A stretch of 64,000 nucleotides of DNA from Aphanocapsa sp. GSE-SYN-MK-11-07L (GTDB lineage Bacteria; Cyanobacteriota; Cyanobacteriia; Thermosynechococcales; Thermosynechococcaceae), in contig JAHHGS010000065.1 of NCBI GenBank assembly GCA_019359715.1, positions 1 through 64,000 of the forward strand. The letters are read 5' to 3'. This document shows, piece by piece, positions 8,533 to 17,657 of the stretch (position 1 is the stretch's first letter; each line of letters opens with the position of its first letter). Both the position numbers and the translations under genes were made by a program. The notes under the pieces were generated by a model, which worked only from the letters and a program-made list of their open reading frames with translations, was not told the origin of the DNA and ran no database searches.

Positions 8533-9606
8533 ATGCCAAAAATAATTCGTTGGGGAATTTTAGGGACGGGCTACATTGCTGGAGAATTTGCTCAAGGGCT
8601 GAAGCGGGTTCCGAATATCCAACTGTTGGCTGTCGGTTCCCGCCAATTCAGCCGCGCCCAAGAATTTGCCAATCGTCACCAAATTCCCCAAGCCTTCGGC
8701 AGTTACGAAGATCTGGCCAATAGCGATCTGGACGTGGTCTATGTTGCTACTCCGGCAGCGCGGCATCGAGATGATTGTCTGCTTTGCCTCCATGCCAATA
8801 AAGCGGTGCTCTGCGAAAAACCTTTTACTATCAATGCTGCCCAAGCTAAGGAAGTGATTGAGTTAGCCCACAGCAAGCAGCTCTTTTGCATGGAAGCAAT
8901 GTGGATGCGCTTTATTCCGCTGATCCAGCAGGTCAAACGCATGATTGATGGTGGCGAGATCGGTGATATTTGCCTGCTAAGCGCTGATTTTAGCGTTCCG
9001 ACTGAATTTAGGCCTGAGAGTCGGTATTATGACCCGTCTCTGGGGGGAGGGGTGCTGCTCGATCGCGGCATTTACGCCCTTTCCCTCGCTTTTTATCTCT
9101 TGGGTGCGCCGGAATCGATGGTCAGTCAAGCTGCGATCGGAAAAACCCAGGTGGATGAACAGATCGGCATGGTTTTAAAGTACACGCAAGGTCAACTTGC
9201 TATTCTTTCTGCCAGTTTCCGCACCTACTCTCCCAACGAAGCAATTATTATGGGCACAAAGGGCAGAATCTGCCTCCATGAGCCATTTTATCGTCCCCAC
9301 AAAATATCTACAGTGACTAAGTTTCCCCTCGTGAGGGGATCTGCTGCCCCGACTTCAGTCGGGCTAAAACAGAAACTCACCGCTGCTATGAAGCAAAATG
9401 CATGGGTGCGATCGCTTTACTACCAATTTGAGCCTTTCCTTAAACCAGCCAAAACTACTTTGCAGCCCCCTGATGGTAATGGCTATAGCTATGAAGCCGC
9501 GGAAGTCGTTCGCTGTCTGCAAATGGGAGAACTTGAAAGCAAAATTATGCCCTTGGACGAAACGCTCAAAATTATGGCAGCAATCGATCAAATGCGCCAA
9601 GTCTAA
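8533..9606 (+). CDS. Gfo/Idh/MocA family oxidoreductase carrying a palindromic in-frame insertion
   Basis: This is a 357-residue paralogue of the preceding gene. It has IIRWGILGTGYIAGEFAQGL (Rossmann loop), CEKPFTINAAQA, and CMEAMWMRFIP, which resembles the dihydrodiol/xylose dehydrogenase branch. LDRGIYALSLAFYLLG follows, and the C-terminus has GNGYSYEAAEVVRCLQMGEL. Between HEPFYRP (about residues 253-259) and GNGYSYEA (about 316) the chain is longer than I would expect. Part of this stretch is encoded by two adjacent hairpins at 9325-9363, suggesting a repeat insertion that kept the frame. It may still be functional because the segment lies in a surface region of the C-terminal domain (inference). 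Confidence 0.85.
   Translation: MPKIIRWGILGTGYIAGEFAQGLKRVPNIQLLAVGSRQFSRAQEFANRHQIPQAFGSYEDLANSDLDVVYVATPAARHRDDCLLCLHANKAVLCEKPFTINAAQAKEVIELAHSKQLFCMEAMWMRFIPLIQQVKRMIDGGEIGDICLLSADFSVPTEFRPESRYYDPSLGGGVLLDRGIYALSLAFYLLGAPESMVSQAAIGKTQVDEQIGMVLKYTQGQLAILSASFRTYSPNEAIIMGTKGRICLHEPFYRPHKISTVTKFPLVRGSAAPTSVGLKQKLTAAMKQNAWVRSLYYQFEPFLKPAKTTLQPPDGNGYSYEAAEVVRCLQMGELESKIMPLDETLKIMAAIDQMRQV
9325..9363. repeat. Double-hairpin palindromic element inside a coding sequence
   Basis: CCCCTC/GAGGGG (9325-9330 with 9333-9338) and CCCGACT/AGTCGGG (9348-9354 with 9357-9363) form two tandem hairpins with 2-nt loops. The arrangement resembles transposon subterminal hairpins or REP-like units. It lies within the second oxidoreductase and is translated in frame. 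Confidence 0.65.
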
Positions 9607-9621
9607 GGCGATTAGACTAAG

Positions 9622-10848
9622 TCAGCGCGAGTAGCCTGATTCAGCCGCCAGATATTTTCTAAATAGTTCTGCTAATCTGCTCGCTTCGTGTTTAGCATCG
9701 TGGTTTTTAATCACTCGTTCGGCACCTACTTGACCCATCTGCTCCAATTGGTCTAGAGGAGTTTGCATGGCCACTCTCATGGCATCAGCTAGAGCCTCCG
9801 CAGAACCCGCTGGAATCAGCCAACCGCACTTACCCGGTTCTACCAACTCTGGAATCCCAGCGATGTAGGTACTAATCACCGGACGCGATAGCGCCAATGA
9901 CTCCATAATCACAACCGGCAATCCTTCGGCAAAACTGGGAGCCACCATGATTTGGGCCGCCAGAATTTGTTGGCGTACCTCAGCATTACTGGCCCAGCCA
10001 GTGATCTCAACATGGTTTTGGAGGTTGAGTTGACTGATCAAGGTTTCCAACTCAGGGCGCAGTGGGCCATCACCGACCAGGACAACTTTAAATTGCCGCC
10101 CTTCGATCGCAAGTTGGCTAATCGCTTCAATCAGCAGCAAATGACCTTTTTGTTCGTCTAGCCGACCAACACAGACAAATTGAGGGTGGGGCAGCAGGGG
10201 AACGTGGGGATGAGTCAAGAACATCTCGTCCACACCGCAGCGAATGATGTGAATTTTGCTCCATTGTTGATAGCCACACCAGCGAAATAACTGGCTTTTG
10301 CTAAATGAGCTGATTGTTGCCACAAAGGCAGCATGAGTAATTTTTTGCTGCATCCCCAATGCTTTAGGATTGTCGAATTCATGGGGCCCATGCACCGTGA
10401 AACTGTAGCGCGGGCCACCCAGCTCATGGCATAAAAGCGCCACCATGGCAGAATTAGTCGCAAAGTGAGCGTGAACGTGTTCAATGTTTTCCTCTGCCAG
10501 CCAACTGACCAGTAAGCACGCTTCTGCCAAGTAGGCGAGGTAAATTAAGATGCCGCGATCTGAACTTTTACCAACTTGGAGCGATAAGTTCAGCGCTTTC
10601 AAAAACCTGACCGGCCTGGTCGCAACTTGCCGCAGCAGACCCAGGAATAAGCCCGCTCGATTCCGATCCAGAATATACCGAGTTTGCTTGACCTCTTGTT
10701 GATCGGCTGTATCAACCAGGGTGGTTTCTGGAAACCGAATCGAAAATCGGCTGACCTCAATTCCGCAGGCTTCAATCCCAGCAATTTCCCTGCGAATAAA
10801 CGTGCAGGTAGAATAGGGATGTTGATTCATCAGGTAGCCAATTTTCAT
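9622..10848 (-). CDS. Glycosyltransferase family 4
   Basis: This is a 408-residue GT-B enzyme. The N-terminus KIGYLMNQHPYSTCTFIRRE and the middle HVHAHFATNSAMVALL plus FTVHGPHEF resemble colanic-acid/exopolysaccharide-type transferases. The donor domain has CVGRLDEQKGHLLLIEAI, VGDGPLRPELE, ITGWASNAEVRQQI, and SFAEGLPVVIMESLALSRPV with the E-x7-E motif. It is convergent with the oxidoreductase gene, 15 bp away. Start ATG at 10846-10848. Confidence 0.9.
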   Translation of the reverse strand: MKIGYLMNQHPYSTCTFIRREIAGIEACGIEVSRFSIRFPETTLVDTADQQEVKQTRYILDRNRAGLFLGLLRQVATRPVRFLKALNLSLQVGKSSDRGILIYLAYLAEACLLVSWLAEENIEHVHAHFATNSAMVALLCHELGGPRYSFTVHGPHEFDNPKALGMQQKITHAAFVATISSFSKSQLFRWCGYQQWSKIHIIRCGVDEMFLTHPHVPLLPHPQFVCVGRLDEQKGHLLLIEAISQLAIEGRQFKVVLVGDGPLRPELETLISQLNLQNHVEITGWASNAEVRQQILAAQIMVAPSFAEGLPVVIMESLALSRPVISTYIAGIPELVEPGKCGWLIPAGSAEALADAMRVAMQTPLDQLEQMGQVGAERVIKNHDAKHEASRLAELFRKYLAAESGYSR

Positions 10849-11194
10849 GATTTCATATTGGTTAAGTTTGGCGGAAGCGCACTAACGTATCTAGCAAAGT
10901 ATAAGACACTCTAAATACTGAAAACAAATTCAACAAAAACCAATAATTGAATGCCTAAAGATTTGAGTTTTTAAGACGACAATAACCCCCAATCGGCCAA
11001 GGAAACAACTCTTAGTTACACTGATGAAAATCCAGACTAAGACTCTCATATTCTTTCTCACTTAACTACTGGTCAAGATTTTCCAATGTCTATCAGAGCT
11101 GTTTTGGAACAGCTCCAGTCAAAATGGCGTCAGAGCATTTTTTGAGTGACCGTATAACCTTCACCAAGCCAACCCTGTTTTATCTGATTAACCT
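10849..11194. other. Divergent intergenic region of about 346 bp
   Basis: The region lies between a leftward GT4 gene and the rightward Wzy-like gene. It is AT-rich and I see no gene, RNA or strong palindrome in it. It presumably contains both promoters. Confidence 0.5.
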
Positions 11195-12436
11195 ATGAAC
11201 CGCAAACTATACTGGGCTGAAATTATTTTTGCAGTGATCGGATTTCTGTTTTATAGCGGAGCTACAATCGGAGGATTGAGGTTCGTGCTGCCACTTGGCC
11301 CAGTTAATTTATTGCTTCGCTATGGTTTGCTGGTGGGAAGTTTCATACTTTTATTATTGCGGTGGCGAGGCACTCTATTTACACTGCAAAAGTCGCTGCT
11401 GATTTGGCTACTGATTGGACTCATGTTTGCGTCTCTAATCTGGTCTATTAATCCTCAGGAAACTTTTACGCAATTGAGAGCAGATTTGTTGCCAATGATG
11501 CTTTTTAGCCTCTACTTTGCCAGTCGCTTTTCCTTGGATGAACAACTAGAGGTTGTCTCAATGGCGCTTGGCGCTGGGCTATTGATGAGCATTTTTTGTG
11601 CTGTGGTGGTGCCTAGCGTGGGTGTTCACCCTGCTGGCAGTGCTTTCGCTGGAGCATGGAAGGGAGTTTATATTGAAAAAAATGGATTTGGAGCAATTTC
11701 AGTCCTAACTGCAAATGTTCTATTTCTGAAAGCGATTTTTGCCAAAAAACATTATTTTAGGGCATGGTTTCCCTTTGGATTGGCAATGCTTGCAGTTCTC
11801 CGTTCCACCTCCAAAACCTCTCTAGCTTTGTCTTTTGTCACTCTGCTAATTATATTTTCAATTTATCACTTTAAATGGCAAGGAAAAAGGACAATTTTAA
11901 TCTCAGATATTTTGATTCTGATTGTAGGTGGCGTGATTACCTACGCAATCAGTCAGTTTGACAATGTTTTTGGCTCTCTTTCAGGCAGAACTGATGTTTG
12001 GAGTTTTGCGCTGCATAGATTGGGCGAAGACTATTTCTGGTTCGGCTTTGGCAAAGGAGCATTTTTTAATACGCCAGCGATTATGGAATCGTTTAGATTT
12101 GAGTACCAGTACATGGTTAACCATGCTCACAACGGGTATTTAGAGACTCTTTTAGACATAGGCTTTGTTGGAGTAATTATATTTCTTATTTGCTTCGTCT
12201 TGATCTACAGCAAGTCTTTTCAGCTTGCCTATAAAGCAGATCGACCCAGTGAATTATTTCCAATCACACTCCTAAATTTTTTGCTGCTTCAGAACTTGTC
12301 CGAAAGCTATTTGACCTATCGAGCAAATATTGTCTGGGTTTTGTTTGTCAGCACTTGTTTATCTGTTAATAAATACACCTTTATTAAATCAAAAATCGCA
12401 GCTAGTAGGAGGTCGGACTACAATACTAGCACCTAA
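11195..12436 (+). CDS. O-antigen ligase/polymerase (Wzy/ExoQ-like) membrane protein
   Basis: The 413-residue protein is almost entirely hydrophobic helices (roughly 10-12). It has a large loop containing SGRTDVWSFALHRLGEDYFWFGFGKGAFF and NHAHNGYLETLLDIGF (about residues 266-320). This RTxxW plus HNxYLxxLxxxG arrangement is the Wzy_C/O-antigen ligase signature. Such proteins polymerise or ligate undecaprenyl-linked repeat units on the periplasmic side of the inner membrane. It is followed 98 bp later by the GH74-like gene on the same strand. Polymerase and ligase cannot be told apart by sequence alone. Confidence 0.87.
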   Translation: MNRKLYWAEIIFAVIGFLFYSGATIGGLRFVLPLGPVNLLLRYGLLVGSFILLLLRWRGTLFTLQKSLLIWLLIGLMFASLIWSINPQETFTQLRADLLPMMLFSLYFASRFSLDEQLEVVSMALGAGLLMSIFCAVVVPSVGVHPAGSAFAGAWKGVYIEKNGFGAISVLTANVLFLKAIFAKKHYFRAWFPFGLAMLAVLRSTSKTSLALSFVTLLIIFSIYHFKWQGKRTILISDILILIVGGVITYAISQFDNVFGSLSGRTDVWSFALHRLGEDYFWFGFGKGAFFNTPAIMESFRFEYQYMVNHAHNGYLETLLDIGFVGVIIFLICFVLIYSKSFQLAYKADRPSELFPITLLNFLLLQNLSESYLTYRANIVWVLFVSTCLSVNKYTFIKSKIAASRRSDYNTST

Positions 12437-12534
12437 TTATTTTGCTGATTATTTTGAAGCAACAAGCTTCTCAGGCGTTGAATTCCTTCTAATCAATCCG
12501 CGATCGCATAAGCCCAAAAAGCCAGAAAAAATCA

Positions 12535-15018
12535 ATGCTTAATTCCTTTACAACAACCAAAGTAGGGCATTTGCCCAAACTTGCCAGAACTTTATTCTTG
12601 GGCACAGTCCTGGTGGTAGAAGTGGCCTGTAGCCGCTCGATTGCTCCAGCCAAACCATTGACCTATCAGCAAGCTGCCACTCCTAATCAGTCAACCCCAG
12701 CTAGCTCAACCAGCCCGCCTAAGAGCAGCGGCGGCATGTTTGCCTGGCGCAATGTCCCCTTGCAGGGAATGGGCTATGTGACGGGGATCGTGATTCACCC
12801 CGCTGCGCCCCATGATGTCTATATCCGCACGGATGTCGGTGGAGCCTACCGATTTGAACGGGCAAAAAGTCGTTGGCTTCCCCTCATGGACATGTTTGCT
12901 TCTAGGAGCGGGATTGGGGTTGAAAGTTTAGCCATTGATCCTCACCAACCGGGGCGGATCTACATCGTGATCGATTGGGCAAACTCAACCAAGGGGAATC
13001 CGCGAAATCCGATTTACACTTTTGCCGCCGAAGTTTTCCAATCTTCAGATCGGGGGGGGAGCTGGCAACCGCTGGGATTTGGGGCCAAGAATGTTTATGT
13101 CTCCCCAAACGGTGCTTACCGGATGTCCACCGGCGAAAGACTTGTGGTTGATCCGAATCAGGCAGGACTGCTGTTTTTTGCATCCCGGCGAGATGGACTT
13201 TGGCGCTATGACCAATCTTGGCAGCGGGTGGCCGGTGGACTGCCCGATCCGAAAACTTTCCCCAATTTTGCCAATAAGCAGGGTAAACCGAGGGGCGACT
13301 TGCCAGGCTTTACTTTTTTAGTGTTTGACCCACGATCGGCCAAAAGCAGCGGTCCCACCCAGACGCTCTACCTCGGAATCCATGCGGTTGGCTCTGCCGC
13401 TGGGGGCGTCTGGAAAAGTCAGAATGGTGGGCGATCGTGGGCCAATATTGGCGGAGCTGCGAATCCACTCCGGGGGGTGGTGGCCAGTGATGGCACCCTC
13501 TACGCTGCGTTTGGAACCAATGGCGACAAGGCCGGTGGCAGCCTGCGCAAACTCAAAAATGGCGTTTGGAGCGACATCACGCCTGAAAAACGGCGCAATT
13601 TCAACGGAATCACTGTCCAACCGAATCAGCCAACCACTGTCATGAGCATCTCAGGAAATCGGGTTTACCGCTCCACTGATGGCGGCATCAACTGGACAAC
13701 CCAAAAGATGGCGATGAAGGCTGATCAGAATCCTACCGCCCCAAAATACTATACCGAAGCCTCTGTTTCTGCTGGCGCATCCACGATCTTAATTGACCCC
13801 GCTAATGCTAAGCAGGCCTGGTGGACAAATGGCTACGGGGTTGCCCGCACTGATGATGTGGCAGCGCAGACTCCGTTCTGGGGCTGGCAGATGCAAAATC
13901 TGGAGGAAATGGTGGCCAAGGTTCTGCGCGTTCCACCCAAACTAGGTGGAGCTGACCTGCTGGCAAATGTTGGAGATATGATGGGCTTTCGGATTGAAAG
14001 TCGGAACCGAGTCCCTAACTCCACCTATAATCCAGTCGGAATTCCAGTGAATCCTGCCTTTAAGTGGGCCATGCCCCAAACCTGGAAGACCTACCCTTCT
14101 CCTTTCCCTCACGTCGCCATGGGGACGGGGCTTGACTATGCATACAAAAAGCCTGATTATGCTGCTTTTGTGGGCTGGCATCAATGGCAGTATTGGCCAG
14201 TCTACGGCTACACCAGTGACAATGGACGAAGCTGGCGGGCCTTTAACTCAGTCCCGAAACTCCACTGGGACAAGAAAAAACAGCAGTATGTAGAAAAGAC
14301 GCCGCTGGGCGGACAGATTGCCATGTCCCCAATTGATCCGAAGAACATGGTTTGGACGCCAACCCGCAGCGTTGATCCTCACTTCACTAAAGACGCAGGA
14401 CTAACTTGGCAACCCTGCAAGCTGGCCAATGGTCGCCCACTTCCAAATGCCTGGGCCAACTCCATCTCTCCCTGGGTGACGCCCTTTCTCTTAGCTGCCG
14501 ATCGCGCTGATCCCAAAGGACAAACCTTCTATTATTTCAATGGCAATACCTTTTACATCAGCAAAGATGGCGGAGCCACCTGGAATCTAGGCGCTTCCGG
14601 CGGTTTCCCACCATGGATTGTCTCGCCAGCGGTTGTGGTCAATCCCACTCAGCCAGGAGAGATCTGGATTAGTTTCGCCCGGAACCGTAATGCTGTCAAG
14701 GCAAATAAGCTCTTCCGCTCGGTTGATGGCGGAAAGAGCTTTCAGCCCCTAGAAACAGTTAAGAGCGCTGAAATAATCACCTTTGGCCGGGGTTTGTCGG
14801 CAACCCAGCCATTTGTTTATATTTTTGGCCAGATTGGTAAAGCTAGCCAAAATGCAATTTATAAATCTGAGGACATGGGGAAAACCTGGAAGCAAATTAG
14901 CAATCCGCAAGTGCAACAGTTCCCTGGCATAACCTATATGGAAGGAGATATGCGTACCCCTAATTTGGTTTACGTCAGCCTTGGGGGAAGAGGGATTATG
15001 GTCGGTGAGTTACGCTAG
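12535..15018 (+). CDS. GH74-like beta-propeller glycanase, probable lipoprotein
   Basis: The 827-residue protein has a hydrophobic N-terminus, then Cys32 and a Ser/Thr/Pro-rich linker (33-67). This looks like a lipoprotein, although the residues before the Cys (VVEVAC) are an atypical lipobox. The rest looks like the tandem seven-bladed propellers of GH74 xyloglucanases. YVTGIVIHP and RTDVGGAYR (98-106) match the family entry motif with catalytic base Asp100. VGDMMGF matches the family GDxxGF block with Asp481 as the likely acid. Many BNR/Asp-box turns follow (SSDRGGSW, STDGGINW, SKDGGATW, SVDGGKSF, SEDMGKTW). It probably cleaves a beta-glucan-like polymer outside the cytoplasm. Its position after the Wzy-like gene suggests a role in trimming or releasing the polymer made here. 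The exact substrate is unknown. Confidence 0.8.
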   Translation: MLNSFTTTKVGHLPKLARTLFLGTVLVVEVACSRSIAPAKPLTYQQAATPNQSTPASSTSPPKSSGGMFAWRNVPLQGMGYVTGIVIHPAAPHDVYIRTDVGGAYRFERAKSRWLPLMDMFASRSGIGVESLAIDPHQPGRIYIVIDWANSTKGNPRNPIYTFAAEVFQSSDRGGSWQPLGFGAKNVYVSPNGAYRMSTGERLVVDPNQAGLLFFASRRDGLWRYDQSWQRVAGGLPDPKTFPNFANKQGKPRGDLPGFTFLVFDPRSAKSSGPTQTLYLGIHAVGSAAGGVWKSQNGGRSWANIGGAANPLRGVVASDGTLYAAFGTNGDKAGGSLRKLKNGVWSDITPEKRRNFNGITVQPNQPTTVMSISGNRVYRSTDGGINWTTQKMAMKADQNPTAPKYYTEASVSAGASTILIDPANAKQAWWTNGYGVARTDDVAAQTPFWGWQMQNLEEMVAKVLRVPPKLGGADLLANVGDMMGFRIESRNRVPNSTYNPVGIPVNPAFKWAMPQTWKTYPSPFPHVAMGTGLDYAYKKPDYAAFVGWHQWQYWPVYGYTSDNGRSWRAFNSVPKLHWDKKKQQYVEKTPLGGQIAMSPIDPKNMVWTPTRSVDPHFTKDAGLTWQPCKLANGRPLPNAWANSISPWVTPFLLAADRADPKGQTFYYFNGNTFYISKDGGATWNLGASGGFPPWIVSPAVVVNPTQPGEIWISFARNRNAVKANKLFRSVDGGKSFQPLETVKSAEIITFGRGLSATQPFVYIFGQIGKASQNAIYKSEDMGKTWKQISNPQVQQFPGITYMEGDMRTPNLVYVSLGGRGIMVGELR

Positions 15019-15043
15019 GTTCTCACCCACCAGCCAAAACTTG
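14995..15043. repeat. Copy 1 of an imperfect 49-bp direct repeat (GH74 3' end junction)
   Basis: This segment covers the last eight codons of the GH74-like gene, its stop, and sequence that on the minus strand reads RQVLAGG-stop, like the end of the GT4 gene at 16419. It matches 16391-16439 at 40 of 49 positions by eye. Confidence 0.8.
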
Positions 15044-15061
15044 CCGTTAGTGGTGAAGGTA

Positions 15062-15106
15062 ATGATTTTGGGTAGTTTGAACAAAGCCCAGATCACCCAA
15101 AATCAT
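15062..15106. terminator. Hairpin between two convergent genes
   Basis: Perfect 12-bp arms (15062-15073 and 15095-15106) surround a 21-nt loop. The hairpin sits in the gap between the convergent GH74-like gene and the methyltransferase gene, so it may end transcription from both sides. It lacks a clean T-run. Confidence 0.45.
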
Positions 15107-15113
15107 GACAAAT

Positions 15114-15923
15114 TTAGGACAACCGCTTTTTTTCAGGGTCTTTTTCAAGCATAAAAACAGTATTATCGTATCCTCCGTTTAAGAATCCTAAGGATAAATT
15201 AGCTGCTATCATTATGAATGCTTCGATGAAAGGCTTGACAGGGCGAGGATAGTATGCGCGCTCACCATAGATTGCTGTAATGGTAAAACCATTTTGCTCA
15301 CAAAATATACTAAGTCCATTACGAGATAGTAGGTCAGTATAAAAGGTTGGAAATGGTCCGAAACCAGGTTTCCCTGCACTTGAGTTACCAAATATATACT
15401 TGAAGGCCCATACATGAAACCAGTGTGGAGTAAAGTTTGTGATAAAACCTCGAACAGATCTGGGGTCGGGAACTCGTAGGACTAAAAGACCGCCTTGTTT
15501 CAACCACGTATAAAAGTTTTTCAAAACCGCATCTGACTCTTTTATATGTTCAAGAACATATGCACAGTAAATTACATCATATTTTTCCTTAGGTAGCTCA
15601 ACGTGTCGCAGATCACCCTCTACTATTTCATCAAGATCATGCTGGATATTTTTCCTCATTTCTAGAGCATCTCTATCAATATCTAATCCCGTAATATGAT
15701 ATGGAATATCTTTTAAATTAAACCACCAACGCTGTCCACATCCCGCTTCTAAGATATTTAATGAAATCCCAGCACTCGACTTATTCCTAATAGAATTCTC
15801 AATAATTTTAGAGATTTCTTGGCAAGAAGCTATTTTTTTGATCGGAAGTTTAATCATTGTCATGGCTCCGCTAGTAGTAATGGTATTCAAGTAAGGATTT
15901 TGAGCAGCGTGAACTTGTCCCAT
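15114..15923 (-). CDS. Class I SAM-dependent methyltransferase
   Basis: The protein is about 269 residues. ILEAGCG is the glycine-rich motif I of SAM binding. Then come TGLDIDRDAL (acidic residue binding the ribose), VEGDLRHVELPKEKYDVIYCAYVLEHI and GGLLVLRVPDP. The fold is that of UbiE/type-11 methyltransferases, common in polysaccharide loci where they methylate sugars. The gene looks more AT-rich than its neighbours and is flanked by a duplicated GH74/GT4 junction, suggesting later insertion. Start: ATG 15921-15923 is preferred; a TTG three codons upstream and internal ATGs are alternatives. Confidence 0.8.
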   Translation of the reverse strand: MGQVHAAQNPYLNTITTSGAMTMIKLPIKKIASCQEISKIIENSIRNKSSAGISLNILEAGCGQRWWFNLKDIPYHITGLDIDRDALEMRKNIQHDLDEIVEGDLRHVELPKEKYDVIYCAYVLEHIKESDAVLKNFYTWLKQGGLLVLRVPDPRSVRGFITNFTPHWFHVWAFKYIFGNSSAGKPGFGPFPTFYTDLLSRNGLSIFCEQNGFTITAIYGERAYYPRPVKPFIEAFIMIAANLSLGFLNGGYDNTVFMLEKDPEKKRLS

Positions 15924-15932
15924 GTTGCTCAA

Positions 15933-16390
15933 AATCCTCTTACATCTTTAGGGCAACAGTAGTTATTCCCTATTAAATTAGTAATCCAGAAAAGCAACAG
16001 TATATCAAATGTATCAATGGGAAGAATTTACAACCCAAAGGAAGCCATTCTGAGGGGTAATTACCTCCATTTTAAAATGAGAAAGATGGAGAAAACAAAT
16101 TACTGTAAAGGGAAAGCTGAAGAGAACACATTTTAGAAAGTGATAGTAGCAGAGATTCCAAAGGTAACGCAAGTCCAGATATCAATTTTACTGCTTTGGT
16201 TGAGGAGCAAGAAGTGAGAGAAAAGGGTGAGAAATCATTACAATCCTCCAAGAACGACCTTCTACTCCATACATTTGAATTTTCCCGTTAAGATAATCCC
16301 TAACCAGACAAGTTAATTGTCGTTCTACACTCAAAATCCTGACTTAAATACCACCTATTGTTCAACAAGGTTGCCCTGATTGGGAAAGAA
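15933..16390. other. AT-rich intergenic stretch of about 460 bp upstream of the methyltransferase
   Basis: No coding region is supported. The stretch lies between the methyltransferase start and the second copy of the duplicated junction, and probably came in with the methyltransferase gene. Confidence 0.4.
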
Positions 16391-16439
16391 ATTATGGTCG
16401 GTGAGTTGCGCTAAGTCCTCATTCGTTTGCCAAAACTTG
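16391..16439. repeat. Copy 2 of the imperfect 49-bp direct repeat (orphan GH74 3' end)
   Basis: The sequence encodes IMVGELR-stop, the same last residues as the GH74-like protein (GIMVGELR), but no GH74 gene precedes it. It runs into the true 3' end of the leftward GT4 gene (stop 16419-16421). This is an orphan gene tail left by a duplication or insertion event. Confidence 0.8.
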
Positions 16440-17657
16440 TCTTAAATTGAGCGCAATCACTTCAGCGCTGCGTTTGTGGCTGAATTTTGCAATGATTTTT
16501 CTTCGGGCAGCCTGGCTGAGGGCGATCGCTAAATTACTCTCTTTCAGCACTTTTTCAATCGTGTTCGCCAAAGATTCTGGATCTTTGGGAGCAACCATGA
16601 GACCATCCACTCCCTGGTCAATCAGTTCAGCGTTGCCACCCACTTGTGTAACGACAACTGGCAGCTCCATTGCCATTGCTTCCATCACTGCCACTGGAAC
16701 CCCTTCATTCAGGCTAGCCAAGGCGAAAATATGTGCTTCCTCTAGTCCCTGACGGATTTGGTCTTCCGAAACGGCGCCCATCAACTCAACGGATTCTGAT
16801 AAGCCCTGCTCGCGAATCAATTCCGCCAACTCTTGGTGGTAGCCATTTCCCCCCTGCTCATCTTCGCCAGCAATTTGCAACTTTACTTTGATGCCCCGCT
16901 GTTGGAGCAGGATCATCGCTTGGAGTAAATACTTGTGTCCTTTGATCAGATTGAGTCGCCCACAGCTAAAAATTCGGCAAGTTTGAGCGGGCGACCAGGG
17001 TTGATAAGTCGTTTGTCGCTGAAAAATCTCAAGATTAACCCCCATCGGGGCCACTTCGAGCTGGTCTGGTAGAGAACCCGCTAAGGTTAGCTTGGTTGAA
17101 TCCAGCAATTTCTGAGAGATCACAACCGCAAACAGAGCATGCCGCCATTTCTCGGCTTGATTTGACCCGTAAAGTTCCAGGGTTGGCCCGTGCAGGGTGA
17201 GGCTGTAGGTCAAACCAAAAAGCTGAGCAGCCAGCAGCGCAATATTGGCTGATTCAGCGCAGGAATGAACATGAATGTGAGTAAACTTCTTGCGCGCTGC
17301 GATCGCACTTAGCTTGGCAGCAACCGGGGCCATGGCCAGCAACTTGAATTTTTGGGCCAGAGATAATTCTTTGGCTGCAGCGATAGTTGTCAAGCAGCGC
17401 AGCCATCCCCTTGGCCCAGCTTGCAGGAGTGCGATCGCGGAGGTTGAAAAATCGGCGATCGAAAACGGCACCAGATAACTGGTTTGCAGGATAGCCTGAT
17501 CTGACCATGCATGGGATGAAATACCACGATGCGGTAACCGAGTCGAAATCAAATCTGCGCTAACACCTAGCTCAGCTAACGCCTGGCGCTCCTTCCAAAA
17601 GAAGTTGTGTGTCTGTCCTGGAAACTCAGGGATCAGATAGCCAATTTTTATCTCCAT
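16419..17657 (-). CDS. Glycosyltransferase family 4
   Basis: This is a 412-residue GT-B enzyme. The N-terminus KIGYLIPEFPGQTHNFFWKE plus HIHVHSCAESANIALLAAQL and LTLHGPTLELYG resembles the GT4 encoded at 9622-10848, so the two may be paralogues. The donor domain shows FSCGRLNLIKGHKYLLQAM, IAGEDEQGG, LMGAVSEDQI, and SLNEGVPVAVMEAMAMELPVV (E-x7-E). It is 104 bp downstream of another GT4 gene on the same strand. Sugar specificity is unknown. Confidence 0.9.
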   Translation of the reverse strand: MEIKIGYLIPEFPGQTHNFFWKERQALAELGVSADLISTRLPHRGISSHAWSDQAILQTSYLVPFSIADFSTSAIALLQAGPRGWLRCLTTIAAAKELSLAQKFKLLAMAPVAAKLSAIAARKKFTHIHVHSCAESANIALLAAQLFGLTYSLTLHGPTLELYGSNQAEKWRHALFAVVISQKLLDSTKLTLAGSLPDQLEVAPMGVNLEIFQRQTTYQPWSPAQTCRIFSCGRLNLIKGHKYLLQAMILLQQRGIKVKLQIAGEDEQGGNGYHQELAELIREQGLSESVELMGAVSEDQIRQGLEEAHIFALASLNEGVPVAVMEAMAMELPVVVTQVGGNAELIDQGVDGLMVAPKDPESLANTIEKVLKESNLAIALSQAARRKIIAKFSHKRSAEVIALNLRQVLANE

